A stretch of DNA of 64,000 nucleotides from Arthrobacter sp. FB24 (GCF_000196235.1 NC_008541.1:2604001-2668000); one strand, 5' to 3'; counted from the first letter of the stretch, positions 26,463 through 35,524 are shown. The notes: a model not told the origin generated them from the sequence alone. Program-made: numbers and translations.

Positions 26463-26727
26463 ATTTGCCGATGCCTCCGCCGACGCAGAAGCCGGTCATG
26501 GCCATGCGCCCGGCGTCGACGAAGTCCTGCGAGGCCAGGAAGTCGAACGCTGTCGCGAAATCCGCCACGTGGCGCTGCACTCCCGCCCGGGTCAGCGCCC
26601 TGGCGGCAGCGGAGCCAGAGGGCGTGCCGGTGCCGGTTGGCGTTGCGGGCGGCATGGCACCGGCACGGTAGTCGTCAAAGAACCCCTCGATCAGGTATCT
26701 CTCAGACTTGCCGAGCTGCACTGTCAT
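26455..26727 (-). pseudogene. Dienelactone hydrolase stump with internal deletion and lost C-terminus
   Basis: Ninety codons. The first 25 (KSERYLIEGFFDDYRAGAM) resemble the N-terminal arm of DLH proteins, normally followed by a long N-terminal half. Instead, after a short Pro/Thr/Gly stretch, the sequence jumps to RHVADFATAFDFLASQDFVDAGRMAMTGFCVGGGIGKYV, the segment with the nucleophile Cys of DLH (G-x-C-x-G-G). It then stops; the Asp and His of the triad are absent. The ATG 26727 still has AGGAGG upstream. It is likely an inactive remnant retained upstream of the coupled CPBP gene. Confidence 0.72.
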
Positions 26728-26821
26728 GGCGGGCCTCCTGCCGTTTGCCACATATACTCCCCTGCCGCCCGTCGCGGGGCAAGGGCTCGAAGTCAGTCAT
26801 TACGCGCGCTCAGCGCCCTGC

Positions 26822-27637
26822 CTAGAACGGGTTGAGCAGCCGGTCCACGAACTGCCGGGTGCGTTCCTCCCGGGGGTCGCGCAGAACGGTGTCCGGATGG
26901 CCGCGTTCGACGACGACGCCGCCGTCCATGAAGATGACCTCGTCGGCCACCTGCCGGGCGAACGCCAGCTCATGGGTGACCACCACCATGGTCCAGCCTT
27001 CATCCGCCAACTCCTTGATAACGGTCAGGACATCCCCAACGAGCTCCGGGTCCAGGGCCGACGTCGGCTCGTCAAAAAGAAGGAGCTGCGGCCGCAGGGC
27101 CAGGGCACGCACAATGCCCACGCGCTGCTGCTGGCCGCCCGAGAGCTCAAAGGGGTAGCTCTTCTCCTTTTCTGTGAGGCCTACGCGGGCCAGCAGGTCC
27201 CTGGCCTCGGCGATCGCTTCGGCTTTAGGGCGCTTTTGCACCTGGACAGGGCCTTCGATGATGTTCTCCAGCACCGTTTTGTGTGGGAAGAGGTTGTAGT
27301 GCTGAAATACCATGGCGCTGCGGTCCCTGAGCGCGGCCAGCTGTTTCTTTGACACCGGGGCGGAAAAATCGACGGCGAGCTGGCCCACAAAGTCCACCAC
27401 GCCGTCGTCGGGGATTTCGAGTCCGTTCAGGCACCGCAGGACGGTCGTCTTGCCGGATCCCGACGGCCCGATCAGGGCGACGACTTCGCCCCGGCGGACG
27501 TCCATGTCCACGGATCTCAGCACCTCATGGCTGCCGAATGCCTTGCGCAGCCCGCGCACAGAAAGCAGCGCCCCGGTGCCGGGTGGTCCGGGTTCAGTGG
27601 GCGACGGCTCAGTGGATGACGGTTCAGTGGGCGACAT
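26822..27637 (-). CDS. Polar amino-acid ABC transporter ATP-binding protein
   Basis: A 271-aa ATPase with Walker A GPSGSGKT (about 55-62), Q-loop [10 protein letters not shown], signature LSGGQQQR and Walker [14 protein letters not shown]. It closely follows the GlnQ/TcyC type that energises uptake of glutamine, cystine or related amino acids. The N-terminus has a short P-T-E repeat (about 1-20). It overlaps the permease gene by 14 bp and is the last gene of a binding protein-permease-ATPase operon. Confidence 0.94.
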   Translation of the reverse strand: MSPTEPSSTEPSPTEPGPPGTGALLSVRGLRKAFGSHEVLRSVDMDVRRGEVVALIGPSGSGKTTVLRCLNGLEIPDDGVVDFVGQLAVDFSAPVSKKQLAALRDRSAMVFQHYNLFPHKTVLENIIEGPVQVQKRPKAEAIAEARDLLARVGLTEKEKSYPFELSGGQQQRVGIVRALALRPQLLLFDEPTSALDPELVGDVLTVIKELADEGWTMVVVTHELAFARQVADEVIFMDGGVVVERGHPDTVLRDPREERTRQFVDRLLNPF

Positions 27638-28289
27638 AGCGGTCCAATCTCTTCTCCAGAACGGACTGGCCGCCGGCGAGGACCAGGCAAATGATCCAGT
27701 AGATGACCGCTGCCTCCAGGTACAGCAGCATGAATTCCTGGCTGAACGCCGCCACCTGCTGCGCCTGGCGGAACAGCTCGGTGACGAGGATCAGGGATGC
27801 CAGCGACGTGTCCTTGACCAGGCTGATGAACGTGTTGGACAGGGGCGGGACCGACACCCTCGCGGCCTGCGGCAGGATGATCCGCACCAGCGACTGGCGG
27901 CGGGACATGCCGATCGTATGGCCCGCCTCCCACTGTCCCTTGGGAACGGAAAGGATGGCCGCCCGGATGACCTCCGCGGCGTAGCCGCCCACGTTCAGGG
28001 AGAACGCGATTATGGCACTGGGCCAGGGGCTGATCGTGACGCCGACCGAGGGAAGTCCGTAGAAGATGACGAACAGCTGGACCAGGAGGGGTGTGCCGCG
28101 GATAACCGAGATATACATGCGAGCCGCGGCTGATAACACTGGATTCCGGCTCAACCGCATGAGCGCGACGAGCAGGGCAAGGAGGAGGCCGAGGCCGAAG
28201 GACGCCAGTGCCAGCGGAATGGTTCCGGTGATGGCGCCGATGAGGATAGGCCCCAGCGAGTTCCAGACGAGGTCCCAATTGATGTTCAT
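27624..28289 (-). CDS. Polar amino-acid ABC transporter permease
   Basis: A 221-aa HisMQ-type permease with about five membrane helices. The [17 protein letters not shown] segment and the EAA loop ([22 protein letters not shown]) are family signatures. Together with its neighbours it resembles TcyB/YecS-like cystine or glutamine importers. It follows the binding-protein gene by 36 bp. Confidence 0.94.
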   Translation of the reverse strand: MNINWDLVWNSLGPILIGAITGTIPLALASFGLGLLLALLVALMRLSRNPVLSAAARMYISVIRGTPLLVQLFVIFYGLPSVGVTISPWPSAIIAFSLNVGGYAAEVIRAAILSVPKGQWEAGHTIGMSRRQSLVRIILPQAARVSVPPLSNTFISLVKDTSLASLILVTELFRQAQQVAAFSQEFMLLYLEAAVIYWIICLVLAGGQSVLEKRLDRYVAH

Positions 28290-28325
28290 GCTCTGATGCT
28301 GCGTTCGCCGCCGGCTTCCACGTGG

Positions 28326-29147
28326 CTACTTCGAAACGTCCGCGTCAAAGTACTTCTGCGAAATTTTGGTAAGGGTGCCGTCGGTCTCCAGTTCGCTGAG
28401 GGCCTTGTTCACGGCCTCCGTCAGGCTTGTTGATCCCTTGCGGAAGGCGAGGGCGCTGAGCGACTTGTCCGTGGTCTCGGCTGCGATCTTGATGTCGCTG
28501 TCCTTCGCGGTCTTTTGGTAGTCCAGATAGGTGAGTTTGTCGTTGATGGTGGCATCGACGCGTCCCTGTTTGAGCAGAGTGACCGCTTGTGCCCAGCCTT
28601 CCACGGCCTCAACGTTGGCACCGCTCTGCTGCGCGAGCTTGTACCAGTTGCTGGTCAGCGATTGCGCAGTGGTCTTGCCCTTGAGGCTGTCGAAGGAGCT
28701 AATGCTGCCGTCATCGGCCTTGGTGACAATAACGCCGGTGCTCACCGTGTACGGCTCGGAGAATTCGTATTTTGCTTTGCGTTCGTCGGTGATCGAAACC
28801 TGGTTGGCTACGACGTCGAACCTTTTGGCCTCCAGGCCGGCGAAGATGGCGTCGAACTGGGTTTCCTGGAAGGACGGCTTCACACCGAGCTTCCCGGCGA
28901 CGGCGGTGATGATCTCGACGTCGTAACCGGTCAGTTCGCCGCTGCCCTCAGCGTGGAAGGAAAAGGGTTTGTAGGTGCCTTCCGTGCCGATCTTGAGCTC
29001 GCCGGCGCTCTTGACGTCGCTCAGGGAGGAGTCCGCGCCGCCTGTCGGCGCCGAGCCGGACGGGGTGGTGGACCCGGACCCGCAGCCGGCCAAGGCAAGG
29101 GCTGCGGCTGCAAAGAGGCCGAGAGCGGAAAGGCGTGTGCGCTTCAT
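28326..29147 (-). CDS. Amino-acid ABC transporter substrate-binding lipoprotein
   Basis: A 273-aa lipoprotein. The lipobox is LALAGC (Cys at about 22), followed by a Ser/Thr/Gly spacer and a family 3 solute-binding domain: GELKIGTEGTYKPFSFH, GYDVEIITAVAGKLG, RFDVVANQVSITDERKAKYEFSEPY. The pattern is closest to cystine-type (TcyA/FliY) binding proteins, but the ligand is inferred. It is the first gene of the three-gene importer. Confidence 0.93.
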   Translation of the reverse strand: MKRTRLSALGLFAAAALALAGCGSGSTTPSGSAPTGGADSSLSDVKSAGELKIGTEGTYKPFSFHAEGSGELTGYDVEIITAVAGKLGVKPSFQETQFDAIFAGLEAKRFDVVANQVSITDERKAKYEFSEPYTVSTGVIVTKADDGSISSFDSLKGKTTAQSLTSNWYKLAQQSGANVEAVEGWAQAVTLLKQGRVDATINDKLTYLDYQKTAKDSDIKIAAETTDKSLSALAFRKGSTSLTEAVNKALSELETDGTLTKISQKYFDADVSK

Positions 29148-29253
29148 GGTGAACCTTCGTCCTGTAGCCGGAAGGGCTCGCCAGCTGTACCGCAGGCCGG
29201 CAGTCCACTTCCGACGATAGCAAGATCTGCTTTTGGGGAGAACAGTTGCACCG

Positions 29254-29265
29254 TAGGCTCATGCC
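29254..29265 (+). promoter_or_regulatory. Putative leaderless promoter (-10 element)
   Basis: TAGGCT at 29254-29259 lies 6 nt before the ATG at 29266, the spacing expected when transcription starts at or next to the start codon, common in actinobacteria. No ribosome site is present. Confidence 0.4.
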
Positions 29266-29991
29266 ATGTCGCCCGATCGCTACCTCGCCGAGCTTGCCGG
29301 TTTCCTGGACAGTCTCACGTCACTCGCCCGCCAGCCCGACGACGTGCTGTCCCGTTCCGTTCCGGCGTGCCCCGGCTGGACACTCGACCAGCTGTTCGGG
29401 CACCTCGGTTCCATCGAACGCTGGGCTGCGGCGGTGGTTCGTGGCGGGAACTACGTTGAGGAGCCGGCTCCCCCGGCCGCGGGAGCCGCCGCGTGGTTCA
29501 TCGAGGGCACCGCGCCGTTCCTCGAGGCGATGGCGTCCGTCGAACCCGGGGCAGCGTGCTGGAACTTTGGACCGCCGCCGCGCACGGCGGGCTTCTGGCT
29601 TCGACGACAGGCGCACGAGCATGCCATCCACCTCATCGACGCCAGCCAGGCGTCCGGAGTGGCAGCGCCGGTTCCCGGCGCGGAATTCATGCTCGACGGC
29701 GTCGATGAGGTCCTGGCGATGTTCACTCCGCGACAGTTGCGGCTGAAGCGGATGCAGCCGCCTGAGCAGGCCGTCGCCTTCCACGTGTCCGGTTTCGACG
29801 TGCCCGGCTTCGAGGCGCCCGGGGCGGCCAGCTGGACCGTCGGCAGCGGCCCCGCGGCGGCGTCTGTCACCGCCCCGCTAACGGACATGTACCTCGGCTT
29901 GTGGGGCCGGTCCAATATCAAGGACACGGCCATCATCGACGGCGACGCCGCGCTGGCACTTCGCGTCCTCCGGGGCCCGCTCACACCATGA
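29266..29991 (+). CDS. Maleylpyruvate isomerase-family, mycothiol-dependent-type protein
   Basis: A 241-aa DinB/MDMPI-fold protein. SVPACPGWTLDQLFGHLGSIERW (about 30-52) and RRQAHEHAIHLID (about 116-128), which holds the metal-binding His/Glu/His, are family marks; a C-terminal SCP2-like domain begins near residue 160. Members use mycothiol as cofactor or thiol substrate; the specific reaction is unknown. The gene appears leaderless. Confidence 0.86.
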   Translation: MSPDRYLAELAGFLDSLTSLARQPDDVLSRSVPACPGWTLDQLFGHLGSIERWAAAVVRGGNYVEEPAPPAAGAAAWFIEGTAPFLEAMASVEPGAACWNFGPPPRTAGFWLRRQAHEHAIHLIDASQASGVAAPVPGAEFMLDGVDEVLAMFTPRQLRLKRMQPPEQAVAFHVSGFDVPGFEAPGAASWTVGSGPAAASVTAPLTDMYLGLWGRSNIKDTAIIDGDAALALRVLRGPLTP

Positions 29992-30055
29992 GCGGGGTGA
30001 CCTCCCTGGCCCACCGCCCGCCGTCGTCGGTTCAGTGCTGGGAACACAGCCTCAA

Positions 30056-30071
30056 ATACCCCATGGGGTAT
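30056..30071. promoter_or_regulatory. Perfect 16-bp palindrome, CsoR/CstR-type operator candidate
   Basis: ATACCCCATGGGGTAT is a perfect inverted repeat. Operators of the CsoR/RcnR/CstR repressor family have the form ATACCCC-n-GGGGTAT. It overlaps a TATACT -10 hexamer (30069-30074), a good place for repression, 40 bp before the start of the small Cys-rich gene. No repressor gene of that family lies in the window. Confidence 0.6.
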
Positions 30072-30110
30072 ACTGATGTGACTATCCACTGATACTGAGG
30101 GAGCCACCAG

Positions 30111-30278
30111 ATGTGCCGTGCAGTGACATGTAAGAAATGCGGTAAGACAACCTGGGCGGGCTGCGGCCAGCACGTCGACCAGGTGATGCGCGGGGTCCCT
30201 GGCTCCGATCGCTGCCGCGGGCACGAGCACGAAAACCCGGCCGGGACGGGCTTTTTCGCCAAGCTGTTCGGACGCTAG
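30111..30278 (+). CDS. Small cysteine-rich protein (55 aa, putative metal/thiol-binding)
   Basis: The 55-aa product starts M-C-R-A-V-T-C-K-K-C-G-K-T-T-W and continues with AGCGQHVDQV, then a second cluster RCRGHEHE, ending FFAKLFGR. Five Cys and three His suggest zinc binding. The ATG at 30111 has GAGGGAG 7 nt upstream and G/C-rich third positions support coding. Similar small proteins occur in actinobacteria, function unknown. The palindromic operator lies just upstream; the OsmC gene follows 86 bp on. Confidence 0.8.
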   Translation: MCRAVTCKKCGKTTWAGCGQHVDQVMRGVPGSDRCRGHEHENPAGTGFFAKLFGR

Positions 30279-30364
30279 CTCCGCAGGCCCGAAGTCCTAC
30301 GACAATCACCGCCCCTGAACCGGCCCCGGACCCCCGTGGGATCAAACGACGGATCGAAGCAACC

Positions 30365-30856
30365 ATGAGCAGCGAACAACCCATCACGGCCTCCGGAAGG
30401 TCCAACCCGGGTCCTGGCCCTGCAGCCCGCGATGTACAGCCAGTACACGTCGTGCATCAGGGCGGAGACCGCTTCGACATCAATGTCCGCGGGCACGTCA
30501 TCCGGACCGACCAGCCAACCAGCGACGGAGGGGAGGACACCGGTCCCACGCCGACAGAGCTGTTCATTGCGAGCCTCGCAGGCTGTGTCGCGTTCTACGC
30601 CCGCCGTTACCTGGACCGGCACGGACTTCCCACCGAAGGCCTGGCCGTGGACGCGGACTTCCAGATGGGCTCGCGTCCTGCACGCGTCGCCCGGATCGAG
30701 GTGCGGCTCACTATCCCCGCCGACGTGCCCGCCGAGCGACGTGAGCCGCTGCTTGCCGTCGCCTCGCATTGCACCGTTCACAACTCGCTGACGGTGACCC
30801 CTGAGATCTCGGTGGCCTTCGCCGGCACCGGTGAGCGCCTGACGATGACCGGGTAG
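30365..30856 (+). CDS. OsmC-family protein
   Basis: A 163-aa OsmC/Ohr-fold protein. The two family cysteines are in SLAGCVAFYARRYL (about 80) and ASHCTVHNSL (about 138); the N-terminal half has the beta-strand DRFDINVRGHVIRTDQP. OsmC proteins reduce organic peroxides or act in persulfide metabolism. Its placement behind a CsoR/CstR-type palindrome is compatible with a sulfur-stress role, which is inference. Confidence 0.88.
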   Translation: MSSEQPITASGRSNPGPGPAARDVQPVHVVHQGGDRFDINVRGHVIRTDQPTSDGGEDTGPTPTELFIASLAGCVAFYARRYLDRHGLPTEGLAVDADFQMGSRPARVARIEVRLTIPADVPAERREPLLAVASHCTVHNSLTVTPEISVAFAGTGERLTMTG

Positions 30857-30867
30857 CGCCCTCCCCC

Positions 30868-31113
30868 ATGAAAGCAGTTCAGGCCCGTGCCGCACTTCCG
30901 CTGACAGCGGCGCTCCTACTGGTGGGGTGCGCTTCCGGCGGCGGAGGTCCCGGAGCATCCACCGCTACGGGGTCCGCGGCGGCAGCCATCACTATTAAGG
31001 ACTTGTGGGCGAGGTGGCTCATGGAAAGCAGGACCGAGCCGATTTCCGGTCCGGGGCGCAACGGGCCACCCTGTGCAATGCTCCGGGCCAGGGGCATACT
31101 GAGGTATGGATGA
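30868..31113 (+). pseudogene. Lipoprotein fragment resembling the N-terminus of a PCu(A)C copper chaperone
   Basis: Eighty-one codons. A lipoprotein signal (LPLTAALLLVGCASGGG, Cys at about 21) and Gly/Ser/Ala spacer are followed by AAITIKDLWARW, similar to the opening strand of PCu(A)C domains (usual ITVTDAWVR). The remaining residues do not continue the domain and lack the H-x10-M-x21-H-x-M copper site. The frame runs 8 bp into the next gene. It looks like a 5' remnant after deletion. Confidence 0.55.
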
Positions 31114-31504
31114 CGCCGACGACTTTCTAGCCTGGGTTAGATCCGCGCTGTACCGGGCGGAAATGGCCCTCCACGACGGCGACGCCGCCCCGCGCCGGGC
31201 GCTCTGGTCACGGAATGAGCCGGTGAGCATCCTTGGCGCGTGGCGGAATGCGTATGGGCAGCAGGAGATCGACGAGGCCTTCGCTGTCCTCGAGAGGGCT
31301 TTCTCCAACTGCACGTCCTACAGTTTCGAACTGCAGGCCTATGACGTGGTCGGCGCCATGGCCTACACCGCGGGCCTGGAACATATTTCAACCTCCGTGG
31401 ACGGTCAGCCGCGCAGCTACACCCTGCGCGCCACCCAGGTCTACCGCCGAGAAAACGGAGAATGGAAGGTGGCGCACCGCCACGCCGACACCGTGGCCGA
31501 GTGA
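31106..31504 (+). CDS. NTF2-like/SnoaL-fold protein
   Basis: A 132-aa protein with the cone-shaped alpha+beta fold of DUF4440/SnoaL proteins: DGDAAPRRALWSRNEPVSILGAW, YSFELQAYDVVGAMAYTAGLEHIS, LRATQVYRRENGEWKVAHRHAD. Function (small-molecule binding or isomerase) is not evident. The ATG at 31106 lies within the end of the preceding fragment. Confidence 0.83.
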   Translation: MDDADDFLAWVRSALYRAEMALHDGDAAPRRALWSRNEPVSILGAWRNAYGQQEIDEAFAVLERAFSNCTSYSFELQAYDVVGAMAYTAGLEHISTSVDGQPRSYTLRATQVYRRENGEWKVAHRHADTVAE

Positions 31505-31549
31505 GGGCGACGTAGACGCAAGGGGTGAACACGGGGTGGTAAGACGACT

Positions 31550-32074
31550 ATGACCGAAGCAACGAGGTTTAGCGGACCGCACTGGCGCCGGGTGATGGCC
31601 GCCCTCGGCAACGATGACGCACGGACGGCTTACGCTCAAGTAGTGCTCGGGGCCAAGCTCCCCGAAGCGATCGCTGATTTGAACGAACGGCGGCGGAGCC
31701 GGGCCATCACGGCCCTGCTCGAGTCCGGGCTCGTCGAACCCAACGCTGCCGGCGAACTCGAGGCGTCCGGGGCGATCTTCCGCCGCCTCCTCACGCAACA
31801 ATCCCGGCGACAGCCGCAGACCGGACACGCCCGCTTTATGCGCTTGGGCAGGATCGAGCGGTATCCGGCCAACAAGGCGGAGCGACGGGAGCTCCTGGCA
31901 TGAATTGTCACCGATGCCATCGAGCTCGGCCAAGACCTGTCGGAAAGACAGGTCAATGAACGGCTTCTCAGTTATACGGACGACGTCGTGATGCTGCGCC
32001 GCTACCTGGTTGACTTCGGGCTGCTGGAACGGACCCCTTCAGGCTCCTCCTATTACCGGCCGAAGAAGACTTAG
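31550..32074 (+). pseudogene. DUF2087 protein gene interrupted by an in-frame TGA
   Basis: The first 117 codons (to 31903) end ...AERRELLA then TGA. The same frame continues for 56 codons as IVTDAIELGQDLSERQVNERL...LRRYLVDFGLLERTPSGSSYYRP, the conserved C-terminal core of DUF2087, and ends TAG at 32074. In the family the interrupted position is normally Trp (lLaW), so the stop looks like a TGG to TGA change. The N-terminal half is a helical, winged-helix-like region. The product is probably non-functional, unless this is a sequencing error. Confidence 0.83.
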
Positions 32075-32151
32075 TTCCCTGTGCGGAAAGGGCCGATGGC
32101 AGTTCCGGCGACGGCGTCAATAATGTCAGCGCCCTCTGCGATGCTTAGGCA

Positions 32152-33747
32152 ATGGACAGCAGAACAGCTTGGAGTGCGGACATCAGGGAGGCCCTGGCGG
32201 CCGTCTCTGCCTCCACTGCTGCCTTGGAGTCCCTCGTCGAAAGCGGCCCAGACGGGGCCGGTTCACCCTGCACCGATCCCCTTCCGGACACCGATCCGCT
32301 TCAGCGCCTGGCGGATGATTGCCTGGAAGGTCTCGCTGAAATAGCCCGACAGGAAGCCCGGACCGCCGCGCTGAAGGTGAGGATGACCGCAGAATATGTG
32401 CGGGCAACCCGGGCCTTGGCCTCACCGGCTGCTTCCCCGCGCGAACGCACCACCCAACAGATGGCGCTGGTGGCCGAGGTCGCCTGCGTCCTGACCATCA
32501 GCGAACGTTCCGCCGGAGCCCTCCTGCACGAATGCCGGACGCTGACCACGGCGCTGCCGCTGACCCTGACAGCGCTTCAAGCCGGGACGATCTCCTGGCA
32601 GCATGCCCGGATCATCGTCGACGAAACCACCAGCCTGAATCCTGACGGTGCAGCCGCACTGGAAGCGCACTTCCTGGACACCGACGCGCCAAACCCCGCC
32701 CGCGGCTGTCCGGCCGGGGACCTCGTGCCTCCCCGGTTCCGGGCCAAGGCACGCCTCCTGGCGGGAACGCCACCACCCGGTCAGCATCGAAAAACGCTTC
32801 GCCAGCAGCGCCGCCGAACGGCGGGTCGAGTACCTCCCGGACCGGGACCGCATGGCATGGCTTTCGGCCTACCTCCCGGCCCAGATTGCAGCGGGCATTT
32901 GGGAACGGACCACCGCCGCCGCCCGCTCCATGCAAGCCCCGGACGAGGTCAGGACCCTCACCCAGCTCCGCGCCGACGTCGCCGCTAGCTGGCTCCTCAC
33001 CAACGGCACCGGCACCCCCGGCGGGACGGTCGACCGCGGGGCCGGATTGGGTGGAGACGTCCCGTATCCGAGGGCCCAAGTCCTCATCACTGTTCCGGTC
33101 TTGTCACTACTGGGCGCGCTACGGACGAACCAGCCATGCTGGACGGGTACGGCCCGATCCCGCCGTCCATGGCCCGCCGGCTGATCGCCGACGGCGCCGA
33201 TTCCTTCCACCGCGTCCTGACGGACCCCCGCGACGGGGCGCCCTTGGAAATCGGACGGACCAGCTACCGGCTCACGAAGGCGCAGCGTCAGTGGCTCCGC
33301 CTCCGCGACGGCAAATGCCCCTTCCCCGGCTGCAACAACCACTCCCTCGACAATGAAGCAGACCACCTCTTGGCCTGGGCAGACGGCGGCACCACCGGCA
33401 TCTCCAACCTGGGCCAGCCGTGCCCAAAACACCACAAACTCAAACACAGCTCCGGCTGGACACCCACCGGAGCCAGCACAGACCACCCGCCGGGCTGGAC
33501 CTCACCGTCAGGCCGGCACTACCCCAGCGAACACCAGGACTGGGAACCACCCCGCTGGCCGGACCACATCCTGACCCACGAAGAGACCAGCCGGGATCCC
33601 GACCTCAATATGCCCGCGGACCCCTTCCCGCAATGGCACTTAGTCACGGCCGCGGACGAATTCCAGGCCGCAGACATGGACGGTCCGGGCTGGCCGCCGC
33701 CCTTGGACGACTTCCTCCCCGAGGCGTTCGTGCCCCAACGCGTCTGA
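32152..33747 (+). pseudogene. DUF222/13E12-repeat HNH endonuclease gene with two frameshifts
   Basis: Three consecutive segments of one protein lie in frames 1, 2 and 1. 32152 to about 32757 encodes the DUF222 start up to PPRFRAKARL; about 32759 to 33118 continues WRERHHPVSIEKRF...VPVLSLLGA in the next frame; from 33121 TDEPAMLDGYGPIPPSMARRL returns to the first frame and runs to the zinc-linked HNH site (CPFPGCNNHSLDNEADHLLAWADGG...CPKHHKLKH). An extra base at 32755-32758 and two at 33119-33120 explain the shifts. Otherwise full length, about 530 codons. The family is multi-copy in Arthrobacter. Confidence 0.87.
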
Positions 33748-33809
33748 TCGGCTGCTGTCGCCATGCCGGTGCCCTTGCTCTCCTGGGCTGCAGCGCGTAT
33801 GAGAGATGC

Positions 33810-34657
33810 ATGGCTTCGAAACGAGACGTCCTCCGCGGACGTGTTGCGGTCGTAACTGGCTCGACACGCGGCCTGGGGTTTGCCATGGCCCGGCTCCTGG
33901 GGCACCAGGGCGCTGCGGTGGTGCTGGCGTCCAGGTCGGACGTCGATGTCGCGGCCGCCGTCGAGGCCCTGCACGCGGAAGGGATCGCAGCCTCTGGACG
34001 TTCCTGCGACACCGGTGAGCTGGCAGACGTCGAAGCCCTGCGCGACGAGGCCCTGCGCCGCGGGAGGCTCGACATTTGGGTCAACAATGCCGGAGTCTCC
34101 GGTGTCTTCGGGCCCACGGCGTCCACGCCGGTGGACGACTTCACCCGAGTGGTGCGCACGAACATCCTTGGCACGTTCCACGGGTCGAGGGTTGCGCTGC
34201 CAGTCTTCCTCGGCCAGGGCCGGGGCGACCTTGTCAACGTTTACGGCCAAGGCGACCAGGGGCCGGTGGCGCTACAGAACGCATATGCGTCAAGCAGCGT
34301 TGGGTCCGCCAGTTCACCGAGACGTTGCGGCTGGAGACCAGGGGCACCGGCGTCCGGGTGCATGGCATGAACCCGGGCCTGGTGGTGACGGACTTGCTGG
34401 GGCACGTCACGTCCCAGCCGGGGTATGAGCATCGACTGGGCGGGCTGCAGGTCGTCGTCGGACTGTGGGGGCAGACCCCTGATGACGCCGCGCGTCCCCT
34501 CCTGGACCTCGTAACCTCGGATGCGGCCGAGTTCCGGTATCTGACCAAGACGACCATGGTTTCGCGAGGACTGCGAAATTTGATCGCCGGACGCCTCCGC
34601 CGCACCAACCGCATGCCTCTGGAGGTCACCGTCCTCGACACGGAGCCCAAGGGCTGA
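33810..34657 (+). pseudogene. Short-chain dehydrogenase/reductase gene with a frameshift
   Basis: 33810 to about 34295 encodes a typical SDR start: VAVVTGSTRGLGFAMARLLG, then DIWVNNAGVSGVFGP and LQNAYASS. There the frame changes; RWVRQFTETLRLETRGTGVRVHGMNPGLVVTDLL continues in the next frame to the stop at 34657. The family reads YASSKRWVRQF, so one A seems lost at 34295-34296, right after the catalytic Y-x3-K lysine position. The product would be truncated before the PG-motif region. Confidence 0.85.
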
Positions 34658-34696
34658 CCGGGGCGGGATTTCCTTGTGTCACTTGTACAGGACGGT

Positions 34697-35524
34697 TCAT
34701 CCCGGCGGGGGCGTGAACTGGCTGGCAGTGAACTCCGCTCCCTGGGGGTCGCGGATCAGTGCCGTGCGCGTCCACGCGGTGTCGTTTTGGCGAAGGACCT
34801 GGGCGCCGAGTCGCTGAGCCTCAGACACCGTCCGGTCCCGGTCGGCGACGGTGAACGAGACGTGCCAGTGGGGCGCTTCATCGGGGGCCGTGGCAGCGAC
34901 CCAGGCGATCGCGTCCTCGAAACCGGGCGGGGCTGCCAGCCCGGACTGCCTCGCCCTGATGCCCGGATCCGCTGTCGCCTCAAGGTGGTCGCCATAACCT
35001 GGCCTGCGGATCATCTTCGCGAAGCGAAGGTCGTCGACCTGCCAACCGAACGCATCCTCGTAGAACGCAATGGCCGCGCCGGGGTCGGCAGTGTGGAGGT
35101 CGCTAAAATTCCAGGACGCCGGCAGGTTGACCACTTGTGCCCCTAAGCGTCGTCTGGCCTGCCAGATGCGGAACTCGGCACCCTCAGGGTCGGCCAACAC
35201 CGCACTTCGGCCGCCTTCGCCCGCATCGGCAGGCGCCGATCGCACCGCGGCACCGGCAGCAACCAGCCGCTGCACTGCGGCATCCGCGTCCTCGACGGCT
35301 ATGTAGGTGCTCCACACCGCGGCACCGCCCTGGGTGCCGGCAACCCCACCGACGTCCTGGCCGTCGAGCTTTGCTATCAGGTAGCGGCCCGGCGCTCCAG
35401 GCGGCATGACGTCCTCGAATGTCCAGCCGAAGAGTCCGGAGTAGAACTCTGCGGCTGCCTCGACGTCAGGCTGCTCGGTATCGATCCAACATGGGACGCC
35501 CTGCGGGTAGGTCCGTTCAGTCAT
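34697..35524 (-). CDS. Two-domain VOC (glyoxalase-like) protein
   Basis: A 275-aa protein with two VOC modules: residues about 8-125 (VPCWIDTEQPDVEAAAEFYSGLFGWTF ... DPEGAEFRIWQ) and about 138-270 (SWNFSDLHTADPGAAIAFYEDAFGW ... DPQGAEFTASQF). Similar proteins have hydroxylase-like or antibiotic-resistance-like annotations, but the substrate is unknown. It is convergent with the broken SDR gene, 39 bp between ends. Confidence 0.88.
   Translation of the reverse strand: MTERTYPQGVPCWIDTEQPDVEAAAEFYSGLFGWTFEDVMPPGAPGRYLIAKLDGQDVGGVAGTQGGAAVWSTYIAVEDADAAVQRLVAAGAAVRSAPADAGEGGRSAVLADPEGAEFRIWQARRRLGAQVVNLPASWNFSDLHTADPGAAIAFYEDAFGWQVDDLRFAKMIRRPGYGDHLEATADPGIRARQSGLAAPPGFEDAIAWVAATAPDEAPHWHVSFTVADRDRTVSEAQRLGAQVLRQNDTAWTRTALIRDPQGAEFTASQFTPPPG

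Noticed and set aside
31901-31903. Selenocysteine at the in-frame TGA of the DUF2087 gene
   Set aside because: The family has Trp there, no redox role is known, and no SECIS-like hairpin was evident just downstream.
30868-34657. Genomic island or prophage
   Set aside because: No integrase, transposase, attachment repeats or tRNA are present, and base composition is not visibly different; only gene decay is supported.
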